A stretch of DNA of 64,000 bases from Haloechinothrix halophila YIM 93223 (GTDB lineage: Bacteria; Actinomycetota; Actinomycetes; Mycobacteriales; Pseudonocardiaceae), in the NCBI RefSeq assembly GCF_000504245.1, contig NZ_KI632509.1:1-64000 (forward strand), given 5' to 3'. Under the pieces are notes generated by a model. The model saw only the letters and a list, made by a program, of their open reading frames with translations, was not told where the DNA came from and made no database searches. Below, one piece after another: positions 40,458 to 48,630 of this stretch; position 1 is the first letter of the stretch, and every line of letters starts with the position of its first letter. A program made the translations under genes and the position numbers.

Positions 40458-40463
40458 ACGACG

Positions 40464-40877
40464 TCAGAACGAGAACAGCGGATCCGTGATCATCAGACCG
40501 AGATCCTCGGTGCCCGCGACGAACGCGAACACCATCAGCGCCGCGCCCGCCAGCGACATGTCCTTCATGAACTGGATCTGCTCCATCTGCTTCGCCTGGG
40601 CATCGGTCTCGCTCCAGAAGGCGTGCATCAGTACCGCCGTCGGCACGAGGAACACCACGAGCAGCAGCGCGCCGAGGTCCGCCCATATGCCGAGCAGCAC
40701 GCTCAGGCCACCGATGAGCATCAGAATTCCGCTAGCGACGACCGCCGCCGACGGGGCGGGGACACCGCGCGATTTGGCGTACTCAGCCATGCTCGCTGTC
40801 TGCGTCAGGTGCCCCATAGCCGAGCCGAAGAACACCAGAACGAAGAGAATCCGCCCGATAAGGATGACCACATCCAT
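40464..40877 (-). CDS. DoxX-family membrane protein
   Basis: A 137-residue protein with four membrane spans. Family features include LIGRILFVLVFFGSAMGHL and the later FWSETDAQAKQMEQIQFMKD. DoxX-like proteins are tied to quinone and thiol redox chemistry at the membrane. ATG at 40877 gives a normal length; the open frame further upstream is not family-like. It converges on the disulfide reductase. Confidence 0.85.
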   Translation of the reverse strand: MDVVILIGRILFVLVFFGSAMGHLTQTASMAEYAKSRGVPAPSAAVVASGILMLIGGLSVLLGIWADLGALLLVVFLVPTAVLMHAFWSETDAQAKQMEQIQFMKDMSLAGAALMVFAFVAGTEDLGLMITDPLFSF

Positions 40878-41079
40878 AAGGAACCTCCCGATCAACAAGC
40901 CAGGATCGCGACGGAGATCGCTCTCTCCATGGTGGCCAAGACCTGCGCAAACGCAAATCGATGAACCCCAATGGCACGCCAACGCTCGGCAAATCGGTGG
41001 CATCACGGCGGGTGACGAGCGCATGACGAACACTGTCCGCACGCAGACAAACCAGCGGCGAACTGTCGGTGGGGCGGCA

Positions 41080-41085
41080 TATTCT
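41080..41085 (+). promoter_or_regulatory. Possible -10 element of leaderless senA
   Basis: TATTCT lies 7 bp before the GTG at 41093. No ribosome site precedes that GTG, so transcription starting at or near the start codon is plausible. No clear -35 hexamer was seen. Confidence 0.35.
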
Positions 41086-41092
41086 GGCCCGC

Positions 41093-42376
41093 GTGGACAT
41101 CACGGCGGAGGAACTCGCGACGTGGGCGGTAGACGGCGTCGAGCGAGTGCTGGCACACGTGACAGACCTGACCGATGACCAACTCGTCGCGCCCCTGTTA
41201 CCGACGATCAATCCGTTGCTGTGGGAGATCGGGCATATCGCCTGGTTCCAGGAACTGTTCGTGCTGCGTCGCGCATGCGGGCACGAACCGATCCTGCCGT
41301 TCGGGGACGCGATCTACGACTCGGGCGCGATCCCGCACGACACCCGGTGGCGGCTGCGACTGCCGTCCAGGGAGGACACCATCGACTACGTCCGCACCGT
41401 GGGGCAGCGGGTCGCGGATGTCGTCACCGACAGAGACACGTCGGACGTCGCGCGGCACTTCGCGCGCTACACCGTGCACCATCACGACACCCACTCCGAG
41501 GCGCTGACGTACACCAGGCAGACGCTCGGCCTGCCGCTGCCGCCATTGTCCGGATTGACCGACGCCACTGTGGACTTCGGCGTCGCGGACGACGACTGGC
41601 CCGGCGACGTCCGGCTCAACGGCGGCCGGTTCCTGCTCGGCGGGATGATGGGCGACCCGTTCGTCTACGACAACGAGAAGTGGGCGCATCCAGTCGACGT
41701 CGAACCGTTCGCCATGGCCAAGGTGCCGGTGACGCAGGGCGAGTTCGCCGACTTCGTCGAGGACGGCGGCTACACCACGCCGCACCTGTGGTCCGACAAC
41801 GGGCGATGGCTGGCCGAGACCGGCGCGCGGCACCCGCTGTACTGGCGGCGCGGCACGGACGGTGGCTGGCAGCGGCGGCACTTCGACACCTGGGTGCCGC
41901 TGGAGCCGGACCACCCGGTCCACTTCGTCTCCTGGTGGGAGGCGGATGCCTTCGCCCGCTGGGCAGGACGGCGGCTGCCGACCGAGGCCGAGTGGGAGTT
42001 CGCCGCGTGCTCCGGCGCGCGCCACAAGCCCACCTACCCGTGGGGCGACGAGCTGCCGAAACCGCACCAAGCGGCGACCGACTGGCTGGGCAAGGGCACC
42101 GTCGGTGTCGGCGTCTGCGCCTCGGGTGAGACCCAGGAGGGCGTGCGGCACCTGATCGGCAACGTCTGGGAGTGGACGGCCACCGACTTCTACGGCTATC
42201 CGAACTTCGAGCGCGACGCTTACGGCGAGAACTCTCAGCAGTTCTTCGGCGAGCGCAAGGTGCTGCGCGGCGGTGGCTGGGCGACACGGGGCCGGTACCT
42301 GCGCAACACGATGCGCAACTACTTCACGCACGAACGGCAGGACGTGATCGCGGGCTTCCGGACGTGCGCGCGATGA
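41093..42376 (+). CDS. senA: SenA-type selenoneine synthase (EgtB-like, DinB + FGE-sulfatase domains)
   Basis: A 427-residue non-heme iron enzyme. An N-terminal DinB-like helical bundle carries the iron-ligand set: His48 in EIGHIAWF and HX3HXE at His130, His134 and Glu136. A C-terminal formylglycine-generating-type domain starts near RLNGGRFLLGG and ends RGGGWATRGRYLRNTMRNYF in its core. EgtB uses a sulfur donor on hercynine; SenA joins hercynine to a selenosugar. Coupling by ATGA to a SenB-like glycosyltransferase and nearby selD favour SenA. No egtD is in the window, so hercynine must come from elsewhere. An in-frame GTG at 41069 is an alternative start. Confidence 0.82.
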   Translation: MDITAEELATWAVDGVERVLAHVTDLTDDQLVAPLLPTINPLLWEIGHIAWFQELFVLRRACGHEPILPFGDAIYDSGAIPHDTRWRLRLPSREDTIDYVRTVGQRVADVVTDRDTSDVARHFARYTVHHHDTHSEALTYTRQTLGLPLPPLSGLTDATVDFGVADDDWPGDVRLNGGRFLLGGMMGDPFVYDNEKWAHPVDVEPFAMAKVPVTQGEFADFVEDGGYTTPHLWSDNGRWLAETGARHPLYWRRGTDGGWQRRHFDTWVPLEPDHPVHFVSWWEADAFARWAGRRLPTEAEWEFAACSGARHKPTYPWGDELPKPHQAATDWLGKGTVGVGVCASGETQEGVRHLIGNVWEWTATDFYGYPNFERDAYGENSQQFFGERKVLRGGGWATRGRYLRNTMRNYFTHERQDVIAGFRTCAR

Positions 42377-43347
42377 TCCTGCTGGTCACTCCGGCGGCGC
42401 GCGCTTCGGTGCACGGCAACGACGTGACAGCGCACCGCTGGCGGTCGATCCTGACCGAACTCGGCTGCGATGTGCGGGTGGCGAACGGCTATGAGCCGGG
42501 CGACTATACGGCCCTTATCGCGCTGCACGCCCGCAAGAGCGCCGACGCCATTCGCACGTTCCACGCCGAGCATCCCGGCGCGCCGATCGTACTGGCGCTG
42601 ACCGGCACCGACCTCTACCCCGATCTGGTCACCAGCGGCGTCGATCCCGCGATCCTGACGCTCGCCAGCAAGATCGTCGTGCTGCAATCGCAGGCGCTGG
42701 CCCAGCTCTCCGACGAGCAACGCGCCCACACCACGGTGATCGTGCAGTCCATGCCGGACATCCCGTACGAGACACCGCGCCACGACGTCTTCGAGGTGTC
42801 GGTGCTGGCGCATCTGCGCGGGGTGAAGGATCCGCTGCGCACCGCGGAGGCGAGCAGGCTGTTACCCGCGGACTCGCGGGTTGTCGTCAGCCATGCTGGT
42901 GCGCCGCTTGAGGCGGATCTCGCCCGGCTCGCCCGCGAGGAATCCACTCGTAACCCGCGCTACCGCTGGCTCGGGGACCAACCCCGCACCGAGGCGCTGC
43001 GGCTGCTCGCGCGCAGCAAGTTGCTGGTGCTGACCTCGCATGATGAGGGCGGCGCCAACGTCGTCTCTGAGGCGATCGCTGCCGGGGTTCCTGTGCTGTC
43101 GTCGGACATCCCCGGCTCGCGGGGCCTGCTCGGCGACGACTACCCGGGCTACTTCCCTGTCGGCGACACCGAGGCGCTCGCGGAGGCGCTGCATGCGGCC
43201 GAGACCGACCGGAACGGCTACTACGAGCGGCTTCGCACGGCATGTGAACGCAGGCACGATCTGGTTGCCCCGCGCAAGGAGCGGGCCGCCTGGTCTGACG
43301 TATTGACCGAGTTGTCCCTTCCTGTTCCCCGACCGGTTGCTAGCTGA
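42373..43347 (+). CDS. senB: SenB-type selenosugar synthase (GT-B glycosyltransferase fold)
   Basis: A 324-residue protein resembling family GT4. The N-terminal domain begins with TPAARASVHGNDVTAHRW and the C-terminal domain has TSHDEGGANVVSEAIAAG and SSDIPGSRGLLG. SenB uses selenophosphate and a UDP-sugar to make a selenosugar, which SenA then attaches to hercynine. Identification rests on the compact GT-B form, the ATGA overlap with senA and selD nearby. A generic glycosyltransferase is the alternative. Confidence 0.82.
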   Translation: MILLVTPAARASVHGNDVTAHRWRSILTELGCDVRVANGYEPGDYTALIALHARKSADAIRTFHAEHPGAPIVLALTGTDLYPDLVTSGVDPAILTLASKIVVLQSQALAQLSDEQRAHTTVIVQSMPDIPYETPRHDVFEVSVLAHLRGVKDPLRTAEASRLLPADSRVVVSHAGAPLEADLARLAREESTRNPRYRWLGDQPRTEALRLLARSKLLVLTSHDEGGANVVSEAIAAGVPVLSSDIPGSRGLLGDDYPGYFPVGDTEALAEALHAAETDRNGYYERLRTACERRHDLVAPRKERAAWSDVLTELSLPVPRPVAS

Positions 43348-43357
43348 AGGAGAACCC

Positions 43358-44284
43358 ATGCCCCGTGTCCCCCTCCGGCTCATCGCCCTGACAGCGATCG
43401 GCATGCTGCTGCTCGCTGCCTGCGGCCAGTCGCCGGGAGACCCCCGAGGCTCATCCGGCTCGGACGGTGAGCAAGTGCTGGCGGTCGGCGCCATCCCCGA
43501 CCAGGACCCACAGGAGTTGCAGCGGCGGTACGGCACGCTGGCGGACTATCTGAAAGAGAAGGTCGGCGTCGAGGTGAAGTACGTGCCGGTGACCGACTAC
43601 ACCGCGTCGGTCACCGCATTCCGGCGTGGCGACCTGCAACTGGTGTTCTTCGGCGGACTGACCGGCGTGCAGGCACGCACTCAGGTGTCCGGCGCGATCC
43701 CGCTCGCACAGCGCGACATCGATGCCGACTTCCGCAGCGTGTTCATCGCCAATACCAACACCGAGATCGAGCAATTCGACGACCTCGACGGCTTGCGGAA
43801 GCTGGCTGGGCATTCGTTCACATTCGGCAGCGACACCTCGACGTCGGGCAGGCTGATGCCGCAGCACTTCTTGTCGGAGGCGGGAATGAGCGTTGACGAC
43901 TTCTCCGGCAATCCCGGCTATTCCGGTTCGCACGACAAGACGGCGAAGCTGGTCGAGGCTGGCACGTACCAGACGGGCGCGCTGAACTCCTCGGTGTGGG
44001 ATGAGCTGGTGAAGTCCGACAAGGTCGACACCAGCAAGGTGCGCGAGGTCTTCCGCACCCCGCCATACCACGACTATCACTGGATGGCGCGGCCCGACAT
44101 CGACGACCAGCTCGGCGATGGCACGACGGACAAGATCAAGCAGGCGCTGCTCGACCTCGACGGCAGCGACGCCACCGAGAAGAAGATCCTCGACATGTTC
44201 CAGGCTGGCAGCTTCGTCGACACCGCGCCGGGCAACTACGCCCAGATCGAGCAGGTGGCGCAGCGGCTGGGACTGCTGAACTGA
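43358..44284 (+). CDS. PhnD-like periplasmic-binding lipoprotein, candidate selenium-oxyanion binder
   Basis: A 308-residue lipoprotein with lipobox LLAAC (Cys22). The mature part is a phosphonate/phosphite-type binding fold: AVGAIPDQDPQELQRRYGTLADYL, then FFGGLTGVQART, FGSDTSTSGRLMPQHFL and a C-terminal FRTPPYHDYHW. It starts 10 bp after senB and 5 bp before the ATPase gene, so it belongs to the sen operon. PhnD proteins normally bind phosphonates; position between senB and selD suggests selenite or selenate instead. A good AAGGAGA ribosome site precedes the ATG. Confidence 0.82.
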   Translation: MPRVPLRLIALTAIGMLLLAACGQSPGDPRGSSGSDGEQVLAVGAIPDQDPQELQRRYGTLADYLKEKVGVEVKYVPVTDYTASVTAFRRGDLQLVFFGGLTGVQARTQVSGAIPLAQRDIDADFRSVFIANTNTEIEQFDDLDGLRKLAGHSFTFGSDTSTSGRLMPQHFLSEAGMSVDDFSGNPGYSGSHDKTAKLVEAGTYQTGALNSSVWDELVKSDKVDTSKVREVFRTPPYHDYHWMARPDIDDQLGDGTTDKIKQALLDLDGSDATEKKILDMFQAGSFVDTAPGNYAQIEQVAQRLGLLN

Positions 44285-44289
44285 ACGCC

Positions 44290-45054
44290 ATGAGCAGCCC
44301 GATCTTCGCGCTCAGCGGCGTCGGTGTCCGCTACGGCAAGAACACCGCGCTCGCCGGGGTCGACCTCACCGTCGAGCCCGGCGAGCGGGTCGCGATCATC
44401 GGGCCGAGCGGTGCGGGTAAAAGCACGCTGATCGGCGTGCTCAACGGCACTATCGCCGCCACCAGCGGGGAGGTGACGGCGCTCGGCTGCGACTACCGGC
44501 GCGCGTCGGCACGGGAGATCAGGAAGTCACAGCGCCGCGTCGGCACCATCCATCAGCGGTTCGACCTGGTCGAGCAACTGCGTACGGTGCACAACGTCAA
44601 CGCGGGCAGGCTCGGCAGCTGGCCGTTCTGGAAGGCGGCGCTGTCGCTGCTGCTGCCACGCGACGTCCAACGGGTGCAAGCGGCACTGGACCGGGTCGGC
44701 ATTGGCGACAAGCTGCATCACCGCACCGGCGACCTGTCCGGCGGCGAGCAGCAGCGGGTGGCGATCGCCCGGGTGCTGGTGCAGGACCCGGTGATGATCC
44801 TCGCCGACGAACCGGTCGCCAGCATCGACCCCGCACGGGGCCGCGAGATCATGAGCCTGCTGCTCGAACTGTCGGCTGAGGTGGGTGTGACGCTGCTGGC
44901 TTGCTTGCACGACGTCGAGATGGCGCTAGGCAGCTTCGAGCGGGTGGTCGGGCTACGGGCCGGTCAGATCGCCTTCGACAAGAAGCGCGCCGACCTGACC
45001 GACGACGAGGTCGACGCGCTGTACGCGTTCGAGCGAGCGACGGAGCCGCGATGA
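44290..45054 (+). CDS. PhnC-like ABC transporter ATP-binding protein
   Basis: A 254-residue single-domain ABC ATPase. Walker A is GPSGAGKST, signature LSGGEQQRVAIARVL, Walker B MILADEP, and H-loop Cys-Leu-His in ACLHDVEMAL. It is closest in pattern to phosphonate importers. It powers import through the fused permease encoded next (ATGA overlap). The substrate in this operon is inferred to be a selenium oxyanion. Confidence 0.85.
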   Translation: MSSPIFALSGVGVRYGKNTALAGVDLTVEPGERVAIIGPSGAGKSTLIGVLNGTIAATSGEVTALGCDYRRASAREIRKSQRRVGTIHQRFDLVEQLRTVHNVNAGRLGSWPFWKAALSLLLPRDVQRVQAALDRVGIGDKLHHRTGDLSGGEQQRVAIARVLVQDPVMILADEPVASIDPARGREIMSLLLELSAEVGVTLLACLHDVEMALGSFERVVGLRAGQIAFDKKRADLTDDEVDALYAFERATEPR

Positions 45055-46784
45055 CGACGACGTGTCGGCGGGAAGCTGCGGAGTCGCCCAGTGAGTCGTC
45101 GGGCACGTCGACGCCGCCACCGGCACCGGAACGCGGCACGGGCGCGGCCGAGCGGTCCCGGAAGCGGCGCGGCTGGGCGCTGCTGATCGTCGCGGCCATC
45201 GTCATCTCGGCGGTGGCGGCGGGCATCGGCCGCGGTCAAGTGATCAAGTCCGAGGGCGCCGGATCGTTGTTCGACTTCTTCGCGGCGGCCGCCTCGCCCC
45301 GGCTGGACGCGGAGTTCCTCGCGCTGACTGGGACGGCGATGCTCACCACGCTCGCCTACGCCGTGCTCGGCACCGCGCTCAGCCTGGTGATCGGCCTGAT
45401 CGGCGGCGTGCTCAGCTCGCAGGCGTGGTGGGCGTCCGGGGTGCGTTCCCGGCGCGGACGCAGACTGGCCGGGTGGGGTCTCGCCAGGGCAGTGCTCGTG
45501 GTGCCGCGTGGTATCCACGAGGTCGTCTGGGGACTGTTCTTCCTGGTCGTGTTCGGTATCGACCCCATCGTGGCCGTGCTGGCGATCGGGATTCCGTTCG
45601 GCGCGGTCACCGCGAAGGTGTTCTCCGAACTGCTGGACGAGACGGGCCGCAAGCCATACACCGCGCTGCTGGCGGCGGGGTCGAGCAAGTGGTCGGCGAT
45701 GCTGTACGGGCTGCTGCCGCCCGCGTTGCCCGATCTCATCTCCTACGGCTTCTACCGGTTCGAGTGCGCGATTCGCAGCGCGGCGATCCTCGGCCTCGTC
45801 GGCGCGGGCGGGCTCGGTTTCCAGCTCGCACTGAGCTTTCAGACGTTGCGCTACCCGGAGATTTGGACGCTGCTGTTCGCGCTGATCCTGCTCAGCGTCG
45901 CGGCGGACTACTGGAGTTCGCTGGTGCGTTCGGCGCGGGCGCGTGGCCGTCGTCGTAGCCGTGATGGCGGTGGCGTCCGACGGGATCCGCTGCTGACGGC
46001 GTCATTGGTGTTCGGTGCGGTACTGATCGCGCTGTCCGCCTGGTGGGTGGGACTGGACATCGCCGTGCTGTGGAGCGGCAAGGCATGGGAGTTCGGCATC
46101 CAGTTGCTGAGCGAGGCGTGGCCGCCCAGTGTCGGTGGCACCGGTGTCAGCGGGCTGCTCATGCTGGCAGGGGTGACGCTGGCGATGTCGATCGTGGCGA
46201 TCACCATCGCGTTCGGTCTCGGCGCGTTGTTCGCCGTGCCCGCGTCCACGCCCGCACAGGGCCGAGACCATGTCGAGCGCGGCGCGGTGGCACGGATCGC
46301 GCGGACGGCGGCGATGCTGGCCAGCCGGTTCGTGCTCGTGGTGCTGCGGGCGATCCCGCCGCCGGTATGGGCGTTGCTGCTGCTGTTCGTGATGTATCCC
46401 GGCATCCTGCCCGGCGCGATCGCGCTGGCGGTGTACACCACCGGCGTCCTCGGACGCCTGATGGCGGAGTCCGTGGACAACCTGGACGCGCGCCCGCTGC
46501 GGGCGATCCGCGCCACGGGCGCGTCCGCATCGAAGGTGTTCTGCTACGGCGTGATCCCGGCCGCCGCACCCAGGTTCGTCGCCTACGGGCTGTACCGGTG
46601 GGAGGTCACCATCCGGGAGACCGTCGTGGTCGGCGTTGTCGGCGCAGGCGGGCTCGGGCTCTTGCTGGACCACCAGATCGGCAGCTTCAACTACGCGGGC
46701 GCCCTGACGACGCTGGCGACGTTGATCCTGCTGACGCTGGTCGTGGACGTCACGAGCGCGGCGATCCGCCGCAGCGTGCGGTAG
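45051..46784 (+). CDS. Fused double PhnE-like ABC permease
   Basis: A 577-residue permease with two complete BPD_transp_1 modules in one chain (about residues 90-300 and 345-577). Each has a coupling-loop EAA-like sequence, LDETGRKPYTALLAAGSSKW and DNLDARPLRAIRATGASASK, and each ends with a VGAGGLGF/VGAGGLGL motif. Ordinary PhnE is one module that dimerises. The N-terminus is an extra charged, Ser/Pro-rich cytoplasmic tail. It is the last gene of the sen operon. Confidence 0.85.
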   Translation: MTTTCRREAAESPSESSGTSTPPPAPERGTGAAERSRKRRGWALLIVAAIVISAVAAGIGRGQVIKSEGAGSLFDFFAAAASPRLDAEFLALTGTAMLTTLAYAVLGTALSLVIGLIGGVLSSQAWWASGVRSRRGRRLAGWGLARAVLVVPRGIHEVVWGLFFLVVFGIDPIVAVLAIGIPFGAVTAKVFSELLDETGRKPYTALLAAGSSKWSAMLYGLLPPALPDLISYGFYRFECAIRSAAILGLVGAGGLGFQLALSFQTLRYPEIWTLLFALILLSVAADYWSSLVRSARARGRRRSRDGGGVRRDPLLTASLVFGAVLIALSAWWVGLDIAVLWSGKAWEFGIQLLSEAWPPSVGGTGVSGLLMLAGVTLAMSIVAITIAFGLGALFAVPASTPAQGRDHVERGAVARIARTAAMLASRFVLVVLRAIPPPVWALLLLFVMYPGILPGAIALAVYTTGVLGRLMAESVDNLDARPLRAIRATGASASKVFCYGVIPAAAPRFVAYGLYRWEVTIRETVVVGVVGAGGLGLLLDHQIGSFNYAGALTTLATLILLTLVVDVTSAAIRRSVR

Positions 46785-46825
46785 AAGCCGTGTCCCCACT
46801 CGGGGCGCCGTGTCCTCCTGCTCCC
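46784..46825 (+). repeat. Two degenerate units of the GACGCYGTGTCC repeat family
   Basis: Units at 46784-46803 and 46804-46825 share GCCGTGTCC. A third start, GACGCG, is at 46826. They lie directly at and after the stop codon of the fused permease. They match the 21-bp repeat downstream of sdhB in its first half. Confidence 0.55.
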
Positions 46826-46837
46826 GACGCGATCTTG

Positions 46838-46871
46838 ATGCGTTGTGGCGACACGTGTCACCACAACGCAT
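46838..46871. terminator. 34-bp near-perfect palindrome between the sen operon and selD
   Basis: The palindrome is centred on ACACGTGT with arms ATGCGTTGTGG and CCACAACGCAT, and one mismatched pair. It lies between convergent genes, so it may terminate both. No T-tract follows. Its leader GATCTTGATGCGTT also matches the element at 16099-16152 read on the other strand. Confidence 0.7.
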
Positions 46872-46895
46872 TCATGTTCCGCCGGGGCCGGGCAC

Positions 46896-47963
46896 TCAGG
46901 CCTTGACGCTGACGTGGCCCGCTTCGCCCTCGACGACACGGCCCACGGCCGCCGCGGGCAGGTCCTTGGCGCGCAGGGCCTTGACCACCGCGTCGACGTC
47001 GACACCGTCCGGTACCGCGAACAACATGCCGCCGGATGTCTGCGCGTCGTGCAACAGCACGGCGGTGTCCTCCGGCACGCCATCGCCGACGTGGACGTAC
47101 GGCGCGATGTGCTCGGTGTTGGACTTCGTGCCGCCGGGCACGAAGCCAGCCGCGATCGCCTCGCGCGCGCCGGGCAGCACCGGAACCGACGCGGCGTCGA
47201 TCTCGGCGGCGAGCCCGCTCGCCCGCACCATGCGGTGCAGGTGGCCGAGCAGCCCGAAGCCGGTGACGTCGGTGGCCGCCCGCACGCCGTGCTCGCGCGC
47301 GATCGCGGCCGCTTCGGCGTTGAGGGTGGTCATCGAGCCGACGGCGGCCTCGATCCACGCGTCCTCAGCGCCACCTGCCTTGATCGACGTCGAGATGACA
47401 CCGGTGCCGAGTGCCTTGGACAGCACGAGCGTCTGACCCGCGGCGAGCTGGTCGATCTGGAACAGCTTGTCCGGGTGCGCCATGCCGACGACGGCCATGC
47501 CGTACTTGGGGATCGGGTCGTCGATGGTGTGTCCGCCGACGACGAGGCACCCGGCCTCGTCCGCGATCGACGAGCCGCCCTCGAGAACCTCACCGAGCAT
47601 GTCCATCGGCAGGTCGTTGGCTGGCCACGCCGTGAGGTTGACGGCGATCAGCGGTGTGCCGCCCATGGCGTAGACGTCGGACAGCGCGTTGGCGGCGGCG
47701 ATTCGACCCCAGTCGCGCGCGTTGTCGACGATCGGGGTGAAGAAGTCAGTAGTCAGGATGATGGCGCGCTCGTCGTCGAGCCGGTACACGGCGGCGTCGT
47801 CGCCTTCCAGCGCACCGACGAGCAGGTCACCCGTGGCTGTTCCCAGGTTGGTGCCAAACGTGGAAAACAGCGACTCCAGTTTGGACAGCGGCAGCTTGCA
47901 CGCGCATCCCGCACCTTGGGACAACGACGTCAGCCTCGCAACCGGTTCCACGGACGCACTCAT
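46896..47963 (-). CDS. selD: Selenide, water dikinase (selenophosphate synthetase; SenC role)
   Basis: A 355-residue enzyme making selenophosphate from selenide and ATP. The catalytic motif GAGCACK has Cys20 and Lys23, so this is the Cys form, not the Sec form. The glycine-rich GDLLVGALEGDDAAVY, DFFTPIVDNARDWGRIAAANALSDVYAMGG (in pieces) and TDVTGFGLLGHLHRM are AIR-synthase-like motifs typical of SelD. It faces the sen operon. No selA, selB or selC is visible in the window, so supply of SenB is the simplest role. GGGAG lies 8 bp before the ATG. Confidence 0.95.
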   Translation of the reverse strand: MSASVEPVARLTSLSQGAGCACKLPLSKLESLFSTFGTNLGTATGDLLVGALEGDDAAVYRLDDERAIILTTDFFTPIVDNARDWGRIAAANALSDVYAMGGTPLIAVNLTAWPANDLPMDMLGEVLEGGSSIADEAGCLVVGGHTIDDPIPKYGMAVVGMAHPDKLFQIDQLAAGQTLVLSKALGTGVISTSIKAGGAEDAWIEAAVGSMTTLNAEAAAIAREHGVRAATDVTGFGLLGHLHRMVRASGLAAEIDAASVPVLPGAREAIAAGFVPGGTKSNTEHIAPYVHVGDGVPEDTAVLLHDAQTSGGMLFAVPDGVDVDAVVKALRAKDLPAAAVGRVVEGEAGHVSVKA

Positions 47964-48181
47964 GCACACACTCCCTGCCAGACAGCGGACAACCCGAGCA
48001 AGCCAATCATGCTCGCCACACACCGCGCAGCACAATTGTCCGCTCCCGGACAGTGCTGCCTCTGGCGCAGTCACAACACGCCAGAGTCGGATAAAGGTGT
48101 GGCACGCTCGTCCCTCACGTGTAACACCTCTATCCAGCGACGCTCGTCGAGGCGTCGAACACCGACGCAGTCCGACCGGGG
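47964..48181 (-). promoter_or_regulatory. selD leader with two mutually exclusive hairpins
   Basis: Hairpin 1 (48028-48058) pairs CAGCAC and TGTCCG with CGGACA and GTGCTG around a GGAG tetraloop, with a 3-nt bulge. Its 3' arm on the selD transcript, GCGGACAA (complement of 48036-48043), can instead pair with TTGTCCGC (complement of 47985-47992). That second segment lies just upstream of the ribosome site at about 47972-47976. The arrangement resembles a switch acting on selD expression. Confidence 0.5.
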
Positions 48182-48222
48182 CGACTTCGCCAGGCAAATT
48201 GCACCAAGAAAACGACAAACAG
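48182..48222 (+). repeat. Dispersed repeat, copy 1 (left of hipBA)
   Basis: A 41-bp segment starting CGACTTCGCCAGGCAAATTG is 35/41 identical to 49914-49954 on the other side of hipBA, in the same orientation. Weaker similarity continues to about 48300 (CGCGAAGCCGAGG and GCAGCAGCCG). Confidence 0.8.
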
Positions 48223-48304
48223 ATATGAGTCGGGCAGGTTTCGCGCAATATCCCTCGCGAAGCCGAGGTAGCCGAGCTGCCGCCCCGCAGCAGCCGCGCG
48301 ATGC

Positions 48305-48348
48305 TGTCGCCATATGACGACAAATGCTATTGTCGTCATATGGCGACA
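48305..48348. promoter_or_regulatory. hipB operator: 19-bp perfect inverted repeat over the start codon
   Basis: TGTCGCCATATGACGACAA at 48305-48323 and TTGTCGTCATATGGCGACA at 48330-48348 are perfect inverted copies separated by 6 bp. Each half is itself almost palindromic (TGTCGYCATATGRCGACA). The second half contains the hipB ATG at 48340. Two dimer sites with cooperative autorepression are likely. Confidence 0.85.
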
Positions 48349-48630
48349 ATCCATGTAGCTCGCCCCGACGACCTGGGCCCCGCCCTCCGCGAAATCCGGA
48401 CAGCCGAAGGCATCACGCAGTCCGCGCTGGCGCAACTAGCCGACGTCGGACGCCAGTGGCTCAGCACCTTCGAAATGGGCGAGAAACCGTCGGCTCCGCT
48501 CGACATGGTCATGAGGATCATAGCCGCGTTAGATGTCTCGGTGACGCTGTCGCGCCCCGCGCCGCCCGCACCGGTCGACGAAGAGGAACCCGTCGACCTG
48601 GATGCGCTGATCGACGGCGTCGACGCATGA
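48340..48630 (+). CDS. hipB: HipB-type antitoxin, XRE-family HTH
   Basis: A 96-residue protein. The N-terminal helix-turn-helix (residues about 12-66; LREIRTAEGITQSALAQLAD) is followed by an acidic tail ending DLDALIDGVDA. It should bind and neutralise HipA and repress its own promoter. ATG at 48340 lies within the second operator half; a longer start at 48301 would translate the operator and is unlikely. Overlap with hipA is ATGA. Confidence 0.88.
   Translation: MATIHVARPDDLGPALREIRTAEGITQSALAQLADVGRQWLSTFEMGEKPSAPLDMVMRIIAALDVSVTLSRPAPPAPVDEEEPVDLDALIDGVDA

Noticed and set aside
43358..46784. Ordinary phosphonate importer
   Set aside because: Family resemblance is real, but no C-P lyase or phosphonatase genes are near and the operon is shared with senA-senB; kept as the alternative, not the main call.
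48301..48339. Longer hipB start at 48301
   Set aside because: It would translate the operator palindrome and adds residues before the HTH; the ATG at 48340 fits the family.
47964..48340. tRNA-Sec gene beside selD
   Set aside because: No cloverleaf with a UCA anticodon or long variable arm could be built from the region; the hairpins seen are better explained as a leader structure.
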